A stretch of 64,000 nt of DNA, taken from Spirosoma agri. Lineage in GTDB: Bacteria; Bacteroidota; Bacteroidia; Cytophagales; Spirosomataceae. Each line of letters begins with the position of its first letter. The stretch's first letter is position 1. The notes under the pieces are model-generated. The model had not been told where the DNA came from and searched no databases. It saw only the letters and a program-made list of their open reading frames with translations. Both the position numbers and the translations under genes were made by a program. The stretch is taken from positions 1,488,001-1,552,000 of the forward strand of contig NZ_JAAGNZ010000001.1 in the NCBI RefSeq assembly GCF_010747415.1, written 5' to 3'. Shown piece after piece: positions 53,001-62,700 of the stretch.

Positions 53001-53692
53001 ATGATCGTACCCGTAATGTTCTGAAGTGACTCTGTATAACACCCACCTTCCGTGGTAGAGCAGAAGTCAATCGGACCACCCGGCCATGTGCAGCTATGTG
53101 TGTGAGGAGAGCCGAAGCAATGGCCAATTTCGTGAGCGAGCGTATTTAGGTCAGTCTGATTGCCCGATATTGCCTGAACGCCCCCGCCCAATCCACCTGC
53201 ACCGTAAATGGCTTTTGTTGGAAAATAAACTCGTTTGTCGTACGCTATCTGGTTGAACTTGCTTAACCATGCGTTTGAAAAAATAGGATAGAGTTTATAT
53301 ATATCCAGTTCACCTCGATATGGGTCGGGCTCAGAGTCCTTCCATATGTGAAAATAGACAACAACAAGTTGCGTATTGATTTCACGCTCATAAATTTTTG
53401 ATGCCTGCTCAATACGATTTAGGAAAAAACTGCGGATTCGGTTTGTGTCTTTCTCAAATTCCAGGTAGGTGTCAGAATCGATCTCGACCGCTACCCGACA
53501 GATTCTGCGTTCACCGGCTGTTTTCCGGGCGCGCTGGTCGGCCATCAACCGGGGAAGTTGCCCCATAAGCCGAACAGTGCTATCCGGCAACTGACGATCA
53601 TCGACTCCGCATTGAAGCGGAGTCTGTGCGTGCGTTAATAGGGAAAATAGAAGGAGGCAACCCAGTAACGTTGCTACGGAGAGATTTTTCAT
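50012..53692 (-). CDS. Secreted zinc metalloprotease with fibronectin-type repeats and T9SS sorting domain
   Basis: A 1226-residue multidomain protein. It has a signal peptide (MKNLSVATLLGCLLLFSLLTHAQ) and an M12/reprolysin-like catalytic domain with zinc motif HEIGHCFGSPH (H187, E188, H191, H197) and Met-turn IMSYCGKS. Two or more fibronectin-like regions follow (FLYWNGQPQAERYDIDV and others), then propeller-like segments (GLGNLWVSQSSS, GNLYVIDNSSPRV, GNVWFNGPYQLI). At the C terminus is a type IX sorting domain (ISVYPNPVTSRLTIDVS ... LPTGQYILFIETSDG). It is exported to the surface by T9SS and may digest host or environmental protein. The start at 53692 is the first methionine of the signal. 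Confidence 0.93.
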   Translation of the reverse strand: MKNLSVATLLGCLLLFSLLTHAQTPLQCGVDDRQLPDSTVRLMGQLPRLMADQRARKTAGERRICRVAVEIDSDTYLEFEKDTNRIRSFFLNRIEQASKIYEREINTQLVVVYFHIWKDSEPDPYRGELDIYKLYPIFSNAWLSKFNQIAYDKRVYFPTKAIYGAGGLGGGVQAISGNQTDLNTLAHEIGHCFGSPHTHSCTWPGGPIDFCSTTEGGCYTESLQNITGTIMSYCGKSSLSFHPLCQTLMTDHAVKNFTTLTTPDKAPVLAPQLTVSGTPFLYWNGQPQAERYDIDVATDAGFAQKVISDTTLINGYDMSKLVTGQVYYVRVRSTNKFGVSNWSGVSQLKIAPAGSLAAPVLLSPTPDQTQVPYTNTSRHFSVQPVSGATAYEIQLTSSYDESFKTPFTTKISPTASFTVASSSFGIVRWRVRAVFGTQNGPWSAVGRFFVNQLPGYFYRPFYDTAPLTFPYSYYPTISSAIVQVTVATDSLFTKPVYTRTFRDGGFYTGTLTDLSPNTQYYIKFDETSKDYGLPTGILSRLVQSFKTGSASLSPRWSLINNTTYPEWPQGYASGTLELSKEAAWYANTDGPTRISQDSLKIRVFNRETTKGAIGNFGAALSGDGTGIIWVTNRTSVNVFKAGFAVPYYQLGKISEQTNTLTDRTSFYATNSFSEFNASQRLFYSYNSIYQPKADSLDKIYSLPTNHFINQTLTRPGVVWMIQYNSASSTAPYELVQVNTITRATQVFSADNTPQLGKYLNYMATDGLGNLWVSQSSSTFPFPPLAKFNGTTWTSIDKSATMPVSYVLNMANDPVGNLYVIDNSSPRVLYKYDGQTWKKLTDMSIYANMGTMTADYQGNVWFNGPYQLIRYAACANVPIPTLTASKQTIEIGESVTLQAAGCSDVVWSWASESETVTNRLIKGTNQLIIKPETNITYSSRCYTSGCSGDETTLTVMVLPKLTFTKPGKTAYCLGDSLTATYSLQGKVSTTNQFSFVFKSGNQLTALPATVRGAGLSALLPGTLAPGRYTVYVETTQPVVRARDSIQVNVSALPTAELSSNKLTFPLGDSARISVALTGLAPWKFTRWDGLAIQTSASPYQFVIRATQPTNYSIALSGLSDANCATGTIKNSVVVSALALANEPVAADGISVYPNPVTSRLTIDVSPARAPLAWLRLRDSQGREVGSRQPVQRTRRDEWDISTLPTGQYILFIETSDGQQASWKVVKQ

Positions 53693-53787
53693 GTATATGG
53701 TGCGGTTAAAATAAAGCCGCAACCAACTAAAAAATCGACGACTAAGAGCAGAGAAATAGAGCCATGTTAGTTATCGGTATCTATATA

Positions 53788-53830
53788 AACGAATACGGCA
53801 GCTAATTCAGAATTAGCTGCCGTATTCGTT
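53788..53830 (-). terminator. Terminator of the HIT protein gene
   Basis: Perfect 20-bp stem (53788-53807 with 53811-53830, loop cag), 15 bases after the stop of the HIT gene. It also lies upstream of the metalloprotease start. Confidence 0.85.
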
Positions 53831-53845
53831 CGTAAGTGACTGGCA

Positions 53846-54235
53846 TTACAACTGTTGCCGGATCTTGTCGGCTGTCTCGGCCAGTTCATCCTGACTAGGT
53901 TTCAGCTTGTTATTGAAGTTCATGTCGGCCATCGAATTGAGTGGAATCAGGTGGATGTGGGCATGAGGCACTTCCAGACCAACGACCGCCACACCAATGC
54001 GAAGACAGGGAATCGCCTTCTCAATGGCGGGAGCTACTTTTTTGGCAAAAGCCATCAGTCCTCCATATAGATCATCGTCCAGGTCAAAAATGTAATCGAC
54101 CTCTTTTTTTGGAATAACCAGCGTGTGGCCCATTGTGGTGGGCATTACGTCCAGAAACGCCAGATAATCGTCAGTTTCAGCGATCTTATGCGCCGGGATT
54201 TCGCCAGCGACGATTCGGGAAAAGATGGAAGGCAT
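53846..54235 (-). CDS. HIT family nucleotide-binding protein
   Basis: The 129-residue histidine triad protein has the site motif VPHAHIHLIPL, where the triad is H-x-H-x-H. Start SIFSRIVAGEIPAHKIAETDDYLAFLD is the usual HINT/HIT beginning. It probably hydrolyses nucleoside phosphoramidates or similar compounds; physiological role is unclear. It lies downstream of greA on the same strand, 82 bases apart; a weak 9-bp inverted repeat at 54256-54308 lies between. Confidence 0.93.
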   Translation of the reverse strand: MPSIFSRIVAGEIPAHKIAETDDYLAFLDVMPTTMGHTLVIPKKEVDYIFDLDDDLYGGLMAFAKKVAPAIEKAIPCLRIGVAVVGLEVPHAHIHLIPLNSMADMNFNNKLKPSQDELAETADKIRQQL

Positions 54236-54317
54236 AAATCAAGGTCGATTAAAATCGAAGACGATAGCCCTGGAACCGTGTTGCCACGATCGCGAAGTCC
54301 ATCGTCTTCATACTGTA

Positions 54318-54791
54318 TTACCGGGCAATGTCAACAACTTCAAACTCCACGATTCCAGCGGGAACTTTGATTTCTGCCGTGTCGCCGACGCGCTTGCCCA
54401 GAAGGCCCTTACCAATAGGAGAACCCACCGAAATACGGCCCGCTTTCAGATCGGCTTCTTCTTCTGAAACAAGCGTATAGAGCATCTCTACGCCGTTTTT
54501 CTTATTCTTGATTTTCACTTTCGACAAGACCGATACCTGAGACGCATCAATCGTCGACTCGTCGAGGATGCGGGCGTTGGACAATACTTCCTCAAGTTTC
54601 GATATCTTCAGTTCATGAAGCCCCTGCGCATCCTTGGCGGCATCATACTCGGCGTTTTCACTAAGGTCACCCTTGTCGCGGGCTTCTGCAATCTGGTGAG
54701 CAATGGCGGTCCGGCCTTTCGTTTTCAAGTCATTCAGCTCACTCTTGAGCCGATTGAGACCTTCTTCAGTATAATAAGAAATCTTTGCCAT
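54318..54791 (-). CDS. greA: Transcription elongation factor GreA
   Basis: GreA binds the RNA polymerase secondary channel and makes stalled polymerase cut the RNA end. The 157-residue protein has the coiled-coil N domain (ISYYTEEGLNRLKSELNDLKTKGRTAIAHQIAEARDKGDLSENAEYDAAKDAQG) with tip residues D and E, and the C-terminal FKBP-like domain (SVGSPIGKGLLGKRVGDTAEIKVPAG). All positions fit the family. It is transcribed away from fmt. Confidence 0.97.
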   Translation of the reverse strand: MAKISYYTEEGLNRLKSELNDLKTKGRTAIAHQIAEARDKGDLSENAEYDAAKDAQGLHELKISKLEEVLSNARILDESTIDASQVSVLSKVKIKNKKNGVEMLYTLVSEEEADLKAGRISVGSPIGKGLLGKRVGDTAEIKVPAGIVEFEVVDIAR

Positions 54792-55096
54792 AATGATATG
54801 TACGTACTTACTTTTTCACATTGGTTTGGGTTGCCGTAAAACAAAAAGAACGGTACACCGACCGTTCTGCAACCAAATTGGTTTTCTTTGCAGCCGTGTC
54901 AGCGTCGCCGTCGGATTTCCGAAGCGAGCGGTTTTGTACTATGGTAATTTGTTCGTCGCATGGGCAGGCAGTTTGCCGGTCAATTCGTTTTACTATGACA
55001 TGTAAAGCAATGCATCGTTGATACAAAAATAGAAATACTTCCCGGCTATATCAACAATTTACGCATCTGCCGGGTCAAAAACTGAGTTAGTGATTC
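54792..55096. other. Gene-free stretch between greA and fmt
   Basis: 305 bases, divergent. It holds an 8-bp hairpin (54847-54854 with 54861-54868) and a palindrome aaccaaattggtt at 54871-54883. A minus-strand promoter candidate is -7 TATTTTTG at 55030-55023 with GTTG at 55054-55051, 20 bases apart. If the promoter serves greA, the leader would be about 225 bases. Small frames seen here look spurious. Confidence 0.5.
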
Positions 55097-56020
55097 ATGA
55101 ATAATTCGCTACGTATTGTGTTTATGGGTACGCCTGATTTCGCCGTTGCCACGCTACAGCGGCTTCTGGGCGGTGGTTGTACCGTCGTGGCTGTCGTAAC
55201 CGCCCCTGACCGACCATCGGGCCGGGGTTTACAGCTTACGCCTTCGGCAGTAAAGAAAGCAGCAGAAGCCGCTAACATACCGGTCCTGCAACCTGAAAAA
55301 CTTCGTGACCCGGCGTTTCTGGAACAATTGGCGAGTTACAACGCTGATTTACAGGTTGTCGTCGCCTTCCGGATGCTGCCTGAAGTTGTCTGGGCCATGC
55401 CCACTATTGGAACGTTCAACCTGCATGGCTCCCTGCTTCCGCACTATCGGGGGGCGGCACCGATCAACTGGGCCATCATCAACGGCGAAACGCAGACGGG
55501 TGTCACCACATTTTTTATTGAGAAAGAAATCGACACCGGGCAGATGATTTTTCAGGATTACGAACCTATCTACCCGGACGATACGGCCGGAACCGTCCAT
55601 GATCGATTGATGGAACGGGGTGCCGACCTGGTATTAAAAACGGTTCGTGCCATTGAAGCCGGTGACTATCCCCGCACACCACAACCCACTGCCGATGATC
55701 TGAAGCCTGCCCCGAAATTAAGCCGGGAAACCACCGAAATCAACTGGAACCAGCCTGTGCTGACCATCCGGAATTTCGTGCGGGGCCTGTCGCCTTATCC
55801 TACGGCCTGGACAATGATCAACGGGAAGTTTTTTAAAGTCTATCAGGTTACGGTAACCAATGAATCTCCCTTCGCGGCTGAAATTGGTGAGGCTTACAGC
55901 GACAATAAAAAGATAATTATGGTTCGGGCGGCTGATGGCTGGCTGAGTCTTGATCTCATACAGGCCGAAGGAAAACGACGTATGACCGCCGAGGAGTTTT
56001 TGCGGGGAAACCGTATTTGA
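55097..56020 (+). CDS. fmt: Methionyl-tRNA formyltransferase
   Basis: Fmt formylates the amino group of Met-tRNAi with 10-formyltetrahydrofolate. The 307-residue product has the formyltransferase core with NLHGSLLPHYRGAAPINWAIINGE (catalytic N, H, and D of the tail TFFIEKEIDTGQM), and the C-terminal OB-like tRNA-binding domain (NFVRGLSPYPTAWTMINGKFFKVYQ). It is followed by folA, which makes the folate cofactor; the genes are 85 bases apart, in line with an operon. Confidence 0.97.
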   Translation: MNNSLRIVFMGTPDFAVATLQRLLGGGCTVVAVVTAPDRPSGRGLQLTPSAVKKAAEAANIPVLQPEKLRDPAFLEQLASYNADLQVVVAFRMLPEVVWAMPTIGTFNLHGSLLPHYRGAAPINWAIINGETQTGVTTFFIEKEIDTGQMIFQDYEPIYPDDTAGTVHDRLMERGADLVLKTVRAIEAGDYPRTPQPTADDLKPAPKLSRETTEINWNQPVLTIRNFVRGLSPYPTAWTMINGKFFKVYQVTVTNESPFAAEIGEAYSDNKKIIMVRAADGWLSLDLIQAEGKRRMTAEEFLRGNRI

Positions 56021-56105
56021 TCCTATCTGCCGAACGGCGGTAGCGGTAGCGATGCGTGATGAAAGAAAGCACAGTTACCTACCACACAATCCTCAATTAC
56101 ATCGT

Positions 56106-56624
56106 ATGAAAATTAGTCTGATCGCTGCCGTGGCGCAGAATGGCGTTATTGGTAATAACAATGATATGCCCTGGCATTTACCGGATGATTTTGCCTTTTT
56201 TAAGCGTAAAACGCTTCATCATCCGATCATTATGGGTCGTAAGTCGCTCGACGCACTTGGCAAGCCACTACCAAAACGCACGAACATAGTCATTACCCGC
56301 AATCCTGATTTCTCCGCTAGTGGCGTAACGGTCGTGCATACACTCGACGATGCCCTTGCTGAAGCGAAAGGCGCTATGCAAACCGATTCGGACTTACTGT
56401 CCGATGAGATCTTCGTGATTGGTGGAGCCGAAATTTACACGATTGCGTTACCTCTTGCGACAACGCTATACCTGACCGAGATTCATAAAGCGTATGAAGG
56501 CGACGCTGTTTTCCCATCGTTCGATAAAGATGAGTGGCAGGAGGTGAGCCGACAGCCGCACCCCTCTGATGAACGTCATGCGGTAAGTTTCGACTTTGTT
56601 GAATACGATCGAAAACCCGTCTAG
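56106..56624 (+). CDS. folA: Dihydrofolate reductase
   Basis: The 172-residue enzyme reduces dihydrofolate to tetrahydrofolate with NADPH. Start MKISLIAAVAQNGVIGNNNDMPWHLPDDFAFFKRKT is that of the family, with the Asp/Glu of the active site in HLPDDFAFFK, cofactor site IIMGRKSLDALG and IFVIGGAEIYTIALP. The frame is open upstream to 56052 without homology. It ends at a strong hairpin (56689-56733). Confidence 0.96.
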   Translation: MKISLIAAVAQNGVIGNNNDMPWHLPDDFAFFKRKTLHHPIIMGRKSLDALGKPLPKRTNIVITRNPDFSASGVTVVHTLDDALAEAKGAMQTDSDLLSDEIFVIGGAEIYTIALPLATTLYLTEIHKAYEGDAVFPSFDKDEWQEVSRQPHPSDERHAVSFDFVEYDRKPV

Positions 56625-56688
56625 CCGACACGCCGAAGTACTATACATTGAACGTAGTCCCGCTTCCTTGGGAAGTAACAGCACAAAA

Positions 56689-56733
56689 AAACGTCGGTTC
56701 GACTCGCAACGAATGAGAGTCGAACCGACGTTT
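56689..56733. terminator. Bidirectional hairpin between folA and the BatA gene
   Basis: Perfect 17-bp stem (56689-56705 with 56717-56733, loop of 11) in the gap between the convergent genes, with an A-run on one side. Confidence 0.85.
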
Positions 56734-56776
56734 CGCCTAAAAAAGGGAAGGGGTTCCCTGATTGAGAGGCAGTAGT

Positions 56777-58864
56777 TTAGCCTTTCATAAACCGGACCAA
56801 TCCAACTTCAACCAGCAGGAAGGCCAGAGCTGCCAGCAGGAAGTACTTCCAGAGACTGCGTCCTAGGTTTTCCTGCTCAAGCACCTGAACGAAATCGTTG
56901 TCCTGAATGCTGTCAAACACCTCAACATTAGGCTGACTGGCAAAGGCCCGCCGTAGTTCATCGGCCGGATAAAAGTCCATGACCGATTCTTTATTACCGT
57001 GATTGAATGCTAACAGACGCTCGGTTTTGCCGTCAAGCTGCAATTCGTAGTAACCGGCTTCCACTTCCTGACCAGCACTCAATTCGTTGCTTTTTGGCAT
57101 TTCGAGTAGTAGCTGATTCCCAACCGTGCGCTGCACCGGAATGATTTCCAGCTTATCGTGTTTCAATTTGTAAACCGACCGTTCTGATGGATTTTTGACC
57201 GGAATGGTAATCAAATTATCGTCGAATGAGTAGGCGGTCCGTTGCGCCCGGACACTAAGAGCGGCCATTTTATACATTACCGGCACAAAAAGAGCATGTT
57301 CGGCCAAGTTTCCGTAAGCACCTGACAACGGGTTCGCCAATATGTAAACATTGCCCTGACCCGCCTTCGACTGCGTTAGCAATGGGCTTCCGTCGCGCAG
57401 GCTGAGCAGCCGTTCGCCTGCGTTCCACCGCCAGACAGGGGCTGAACTGGGCATGTTCAACGACTCCGACTGATAACTCTGCTGAAACACATCCCGGAAA
57501 AATGGATTTCGTCGGTCTGGATCGGCAACGGGCAGGAGGGAAGGTATAGTGCCTACCGCAACGGCTGTGCTCTGTACGCCACCTACGCCCAGCGTGTTCA
57601 GAAAGGGTCCGTAAGAAGCCAAATCCGGGTTGGTGGGGGGAATAATCGTCAGACTACCGCCCTGCTGAACAAACCGTTCGAGTTCGCTTCGTAAGGTGCC
57701 GCTTATCTGCGAAACACCTTCCAGTACAATCAGATCAGTCTCTTTCAGCTGACCGACATCGAAATTCTGCGCATTGAAACTCCGCCGGACAAACAGACTG
57801 TCATTTGAGTAAACGGCATCGATATAATCCGTTGAGCGACCAGGCGAACTGCTTTTTTGCTCAAATAAATGCAGCACCCGAACAGCGGGAGAGGCTTCGA
57901 TGACAAAAAAAGACTGATTGTCGAACGTGATCGGAAAATCTTCAAACACAATGCGTCCCCGGTGGTAGCCCTTTTTCGTTACATTGAAGTTGAGTGATAC
58001 CGTTACCGAACCGCCGGGTGGCAGGGTTGCCGAGGCCGTCGACGTCTGCGTATCATCTAGGTACAAGCGCACCGGGAGATTCTTTACGTTTTCGCGCCCG
58101 CCGTTGTTTAGCTTGACATTCAGGCTATTATTCTGCATTTCGCGGATAAAGGGCGTACTGAGCCAGACAGAATCGACGTATACATTTTTGGTCGCCTGAG
58201 CGTTTAGGGGCACGATGAATAGCCGATCGGTCGTGTCGATTTGCAGACGGGACAAATCACCAACTGTACTTTTCTGAAAATCAGAGAACCAGAAAATCTG
58301 GTTGCGTCCGCCCGGATTTAAACTCGACAGCAGGTTTCGCTGTCGTCGGTAAACGGTTTCCAGCGTTCTTGGCGTATGTGCAAAACGAATGGATGTAACG
58401 CGGTCGCGTACCGACTCAGCGCTTCCTGTTTGCTGTTCAGCCGCTGAAAAATCGTTCGTAAGCAACTGTAGCGACGTTGCGTTGCGGAATAACGTTAGTA
58501 GTTCATCTAGTTTAGTCGTCGCTATATCCAGGTAACGCTTGGTGTTCAGCTCGTTCTGCATACTAAATGAGTTATCCAGATACAGACTTGTAACACCTTG
58601 CCGCGAGAGGCCCAGCTTATTCTTACTTGGAATGAACGGCTGGGCAAAAGCCAGCACCAGACAGATCAGAAACAGGCAACGCGCAACCAGAATAAGCCAG
58701 TGCTTCAGCCGCCTGAACGACTTGGTCTCGGTCTGAACCGTACGCAGAAGGGCTACATTGGTGAAGAACACCCGACGCGTTCTACGGAAATTAAACAGAT
58801 GAATGGCAATCGGGACCGACACCGCCAACAGACCGAAGAGAAAAGAGGGATATAGGAAATTCAT
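56777..58864 (-). CDS. BatA domain-containing protein
   Basis: The 695-residue protein starts with the aerotolerance regulator N-terminal (BatA) domain: MNFLYPSFLFGLLAVSVPIAIHLFNFRRTRRVFFTNVALL, then a membrane helix WLILVARCLFLICLVLAFAQPF. After it comes a von Willebrand A-like region with a partial MIDAS (TSLYLDNSFSMQNE). A long periplasmic part with beta-sandwich pattern, a GATase-like region (SGTLRSELERFVQQGGSLTIIPP) and a C-terminal membrane helix (YFLLAALAFLLVEVGLVRFM) follow. The BatABCDE genes are not clustered here. Function is presumably in envelope or stress; not shown. Confidence 0.9.
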   Translation of the reverse strand: MNFLYPSFLFGLLAVSVPIAIHLFNFRRTRRVFFTNVALLRTVQTETKSFRRLKHWLILVARCLFLICLVLAFAQPFIPSKNKLGLSRQGVTSLYLDNSFSMQNELNTKRYLDIATTKLDELLTLFRNATSLQLLTNDFSAAEQQTGSAESVRDRVTSIRFAHTPRTLETVYRRQRNLLSSLNPGGRNQIFWFSDFQKSTVGDLSRLQIDTTDRLFIVPLNAQATKNVYVDSVWLSTPFIREMQNNSLNVKLNNGGRENVKNLPVRLYLDDTQTSTASATLPPGGSVTVSLNFNVTKKGYHRGRIVFEDFPITFDNQSFFVIEASPAVRVLHLFEQKSSSPGRSTDYIDAVYSNDSLFVRRSFNAQNFDVGQLKETDLIVLEGVSQISGTLRSELERFVQQGGSLTIIPPTNPDLASYGPFLNTLGVGGVQSTAVAVGTIPSLLPVADPDRRNPFFRDVFQQSYQSESLNMPSSAPVWRWNAGERLLSLRDGSPLLTQSKAGQGNVYILANPLSGAYGNLAEHALFVPVMYKMAALSVRAQRTAYSFDDNLITIPVKNPSERSVYKLKHDKLEIIPVQRTVGNQLLLEMPKSNELSAGQEVEAGYYELQLDGKTERLLAFNHGNKESVMDFYPADELRRAFASQPNVEVFDSIQDNDFVQVLEQENLGRSLWKYFLLAALAFLLVEVGLVRFMKG

Positions 58865-58955
58865 TCAGGATGGTTTCGACGAAATTAGGGCTGCGAACGA
58901 ATAAAGGTCATTGTATTAACGACTCAACTCCGAACTTTGGTTTCTACACCCTAAG

Positions 58956-59660
58956 TTAATCAGGGATTATGAGTTCATAAAATGCTGTTTTTGTTTGTAA
59001 TACATCTATGTACGTAATTGAACCGCTGCTGGTGCCAACCGTTTTAAACTTTTCGACTGGTGTATGGCCTACCGTCTGGTGAAACCCAAGCAGATAATCT
59101 ACCTTACTTTCGGACTGATCAGCCCAGATGGGGCCACTGAACGGATCATAACCACCTCGCCTTGGGCCAACTTCGAACAAAATACGCTGTGTTTGGACAG
59201 GCCGCTTGTGAACGGAATTGAGTAAATCAGCGAGCGCATAACCGGACGTGATCGACACTGGATTTCGGTCCGTTTTAGCCAACAGTCGTGCCAGCCATTT
59301 GTTGGTCACACCAGCATGGCTGAATAGATAAGCACCAATCTGATGGGCTATCTGAAAGTAATCGGCATACGTCTCAAACAACGTGCTTAATTCGGGTTGT
59401 GCCCGAGGCCGAAAACCAGAGCACCGGTAATTTGGATAATGGAGATACTGAGCGTCGTGATTACCAACGAGCAAAACAAATTTATCGGGTTGTTGCTGTT
59501 TTAACTCTATGATCGACAGCAGATTAGCGTAGATAGTTTCGTCATCTGCACCATAACCGTCTGTATAGTCGCCCAGAAAAATGATCTGATCATACGCATT
59601 GAAATCCGCTTCCCGCCAGACGGTTCGACCGTGTAAATCACTGACGGTAAGAATGTTCAT
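58956..59660 (-). CDS. Calcineurin-like metallophosphoesterase (Ser/Thr phosphatase type)
   Basis: A 234-residue cytoplasmic phosphoesterase with motifs NILTVSDLHGRT (DxH), IFLGDYTDGYG (GD), LLVGNHDAQYL (GNHD), LFSHAGVTNKW and VGHTPVEKF. The pattern is like bis(5'-nucleosyl)-tetraphosphatases and PrpA-type phosphatases. No signal peptide, so it acts in the cytoplasm. Substrate not known. It is followed 91 bases later by the BatA gene on the same strand. Confidence 0.88.
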   Translation of the reverse strand: MNILTVSDLHGRTVWREADFNAYDQIIFLGDYTDGYGADDETIYANLLSIIELKQQQPDKFVLLVGNHDAQYLHYPNYRCSGFRPRAQPELSTLFETYADYFQIAHQIGAYLFSHAGVTNKWLARLLAKTDRNPVSITSGYALADLLNSVHKRPVQTQRILFEVGPRRGGYDPFSGPIWADQSESKVDYLLGFHQTVGHTPVEKFKTVGTSSGSITYIDVLQTKTAFYELIIPD

Positions 59661-59742
59661 AGGCTTACTGTGAGTTCGGGATTGGACGCAATTTCCAGCA
59701 ATGGTAACGCGCGGACTTCCTTCAAACCAATACTAAACAAAA

Positions 59743-59769
59743 AGCCCCAACCGGAAACCGATTGGGGCT
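59743..59769 (-). terminator. Terminator of infB
   Basis: 12-bp stem with one mismatch (59743-59754 with 59758-59769), 24 bases after the infB stop. On the minus strand it is followed by TTTTTGTTT. Confidence 0.85.
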
Positions 59770-59792
59770 AAATTCTGATCGAAGAGTCAGAC

Positions 59793-62700
59793 TTACAACG
59801 TCCGTTTCACTTCTTTGATTTCAAATGCTTCGATGGTATCGCCAACCTCGATATCGTTGAAGTTCCGGACACTCAAACCACATTCGTAGCTCGAACGAAC
59901 TTCACTGACATCGTCTTTGAACCGTTTCAAGGCACTGATTTCACCCGTGTGGATCACGATAAAGTCGCGGATAACACGAATCTTATTATTTCGTTTGATA
60001 ACACCTTCTGTCACATAGCAACCCGCTACTGTTCCGACTTTGCTGATCTTGAACACGTCACGGACCTCTATGTTACCCGTTACAACTTCTTCCGATGTTG
60101 GTGCTAACAGACCTTCCATAGCATCCTTCACTTCGTTGATCGCGTCGTAAATGATCGAGTACAGACGAATCTCAATTTGTTCCTGTTCTGCCAGTTTACG
60201 GGCATTCGCTGATGGCCGGACCTGGAAACCAACGACAACCGCATCCGAAGCTGAGGCAAGCAGAATATCTGATTCAGAGATCTGCCCGACCGCTTTATGA
60301 ATGATGTTGACCTGAACCTCTTCCGTCGAAAGCTGTAGCAGCGAATCAGAAAGGGCTTCGACCGAACCGTCCACGTCACCTTTTACAATCACATTCAGCT
60401 CTTTGAAGGTACCAATCGCTTTTCGGCGACCAATTTCTTCAAGCGTAATGTGCTTGCGGGTACGCAGTGTCTGTTCGCGCAGGAGTTGCTCACGTTTGTT
60501 CGCGATCTCGCGGGCTTCACGCTCCGTTTCCATCACGTTGAACTTGTCACCAGCCTGCGGAGCGCCCGGAAGACCAAGAATCTGAACCGGTGTTGCTGGC
60601 CCTGCTTCTTTGATCCGTTCGCCACGGTCGTTTGTCATAGCCCGGATGCGACCGTAGTGCGCACCAACAAGCATGATATCACCCTGCCGCAACGTTCCAT
60701 TCTCAACCAGTACGGTCGAAATGTAACCCCGGCCTTTGTCGAGCGAGGCTTCGATGACGGTACCAAACGAACGACGGTCTGGATTGGCCTTCAGTTCGAG
60801 AAGTTCTGCCTCAAGCAGTACTTTCTCGAGCAGGTCATCGACACCCATACCGGATTTCGACGAGATTTCCTGTGCCTGATATTTACCTCCCCATTCTTCA
60901 ACGAGCATATTCATCGATGCCAGCTCAGACCGGATTTTCTCCGCATCGGCACCTGGTTTATCTACTTTCGAGAAGGCAAATACGATAGGAACACCAGCTA
61001 CCTGAGCATGGTTGATCGCTTCGCGTGTTTGTGGCATGATGCTGTCATCGGCAGCGATCACAATAATAACAACGTCTGTTACCTTGGCTCCCCGTGCACG
61101 CATGGCCGTAAAGGCTTCGTGACCCGGTGTATCAAGGAAGGTAATCATCCGATCATCCGACGTTTTTACACTGTATGCCCCGATGTGCTGCGTAATACCC
61201 CCGGCTTCACCCGCTGCTACTTTCGCACGACGAATGTAATCAAGCAACGACGTTTTACCGTGGTCAACGTGACCCATGATCGTTACGATCGGAGCCCGTG
61301 GCTGCAATTCGTCGGGTTCATCCTCATCAACATCGATACCTGCCTCGGTTTCATCTTCAGCCGATACAAACTGTACATCGTAACCAAACTCATCGGCGAT
61401 AACTGTAATTGCTTCAGCATCTAACCGCTGGTTGATCGAGACGAACATGCCCAGGTTCAAACAGACCGAAATTACTTCGTTGATCGAAACGTCCATGAGC
61501 GAGGCCAGGTCGTTTGCGGATACGAACTCGGTAACTTTCAGGATTTTTGCTTCCAGTTCCTCCTGTTCGCTGGCTAAACGATCGCGCTCAACACGGTCGG
61601 CACGACGGTCACGACGGCGGTCGGCACCACGATTAGGCGTGTTACCCTGCATCCGGGCGTTGGTCTGCTGGATAGACTTCCGAACGTCGGCCTGCGTAGG
61701 TGCTTCACGGCGGTTACCACCTCCGCGATTGGCTGTACTGCCTCCCCGGTTCGCATTGTTGCCTCCCCGGTTCGCATTGTTGCCTGCACCTCCACCACCT
61801 GTTCGGTTGTTAGGCGTTGCATTCGCATTGCCCTGTCCACCGCGGTTAGCTGTGTTGTTGCCTCCCTGACCTTGTGACTGGCCGCTTCCTGCCGGAGCGG
61901 CTGCCGGACGATTTGCATCGCGCTGACCACCGGCCGGACGATCACCCTGTGGGCGTTGACCATCCCGCTGCTGGCCGGGTTGAGTACGATCGCCCGCTAC
62001 CCGATTTGCCGGGCCTCGGTCGCTTTGGGCATCCCGTGGTCCACGATCGTTACGTGGCGCATTCTGTCCACCCTGGCCTTGTGGTTGATTGCCACTCTGG
62101 TTTGGCTGAACACTGCCACCGACTGCACCTTCGCGACCTCCGCGAATACGCTTACGTTTCTTCTTATCCGCATTACTGTTTCCTCCCCCCTGACGAGGGT
62201 TGTTAACAGGTAATTCGATTTTACCAAGAATTTTCAACCCGCCAAGCTGGTGACTGCCAGCCGCCCGAATTGTTTCGGTAGTGGCCGTTGGTTCGCTAGC
62301 GTTTGCATCCTCCGCAACTGGCGAAGTCGGCTGTGGCGTGGCTGGTTTTGGCTGATTACTCGTGTTTTTGGAGCGATCGTCCTGACGTGGTTGTTCTGCC
62401 TTAGGTGCTGTGCTACTCGCTGGTTCAACGGGTTTAGGCGTTTCTACGCGAGGTGCTTCGACTGGTTTCACTTCCTGTGGAGCGGGCGCTTTGGCAACTG
62501 GGGTAGGTTCCGGCTGTGCCTGAACGGGTTCTACTTTTGGCTGAACAACCGCTTGTGGCGTTTCTACTTTTGGTGTCTGTACGGGAGCAACCGGCTGAAC
62601 CGGAGCTTCTGCAACCACCGGTGGCGTAGCGACTACCTTCACCTCAGCAGGTGGCTGTACGGGCTTCGGTGCTTCGACAGGCGGCTGAACAGCAACAGGC

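Noticed and set aside
54808..55026. Small overlapping frames on both strands between greA and fmt
   Set aside because: Both run through the hairpin and palindrome and have no recognisable pattern; left as non-coding.
60450..61424. 324-codon frame opposite infB
   Set aside because: A shadow of the IF-2 GTPase core on the other strand; codon bias of the real gene keeps it open.
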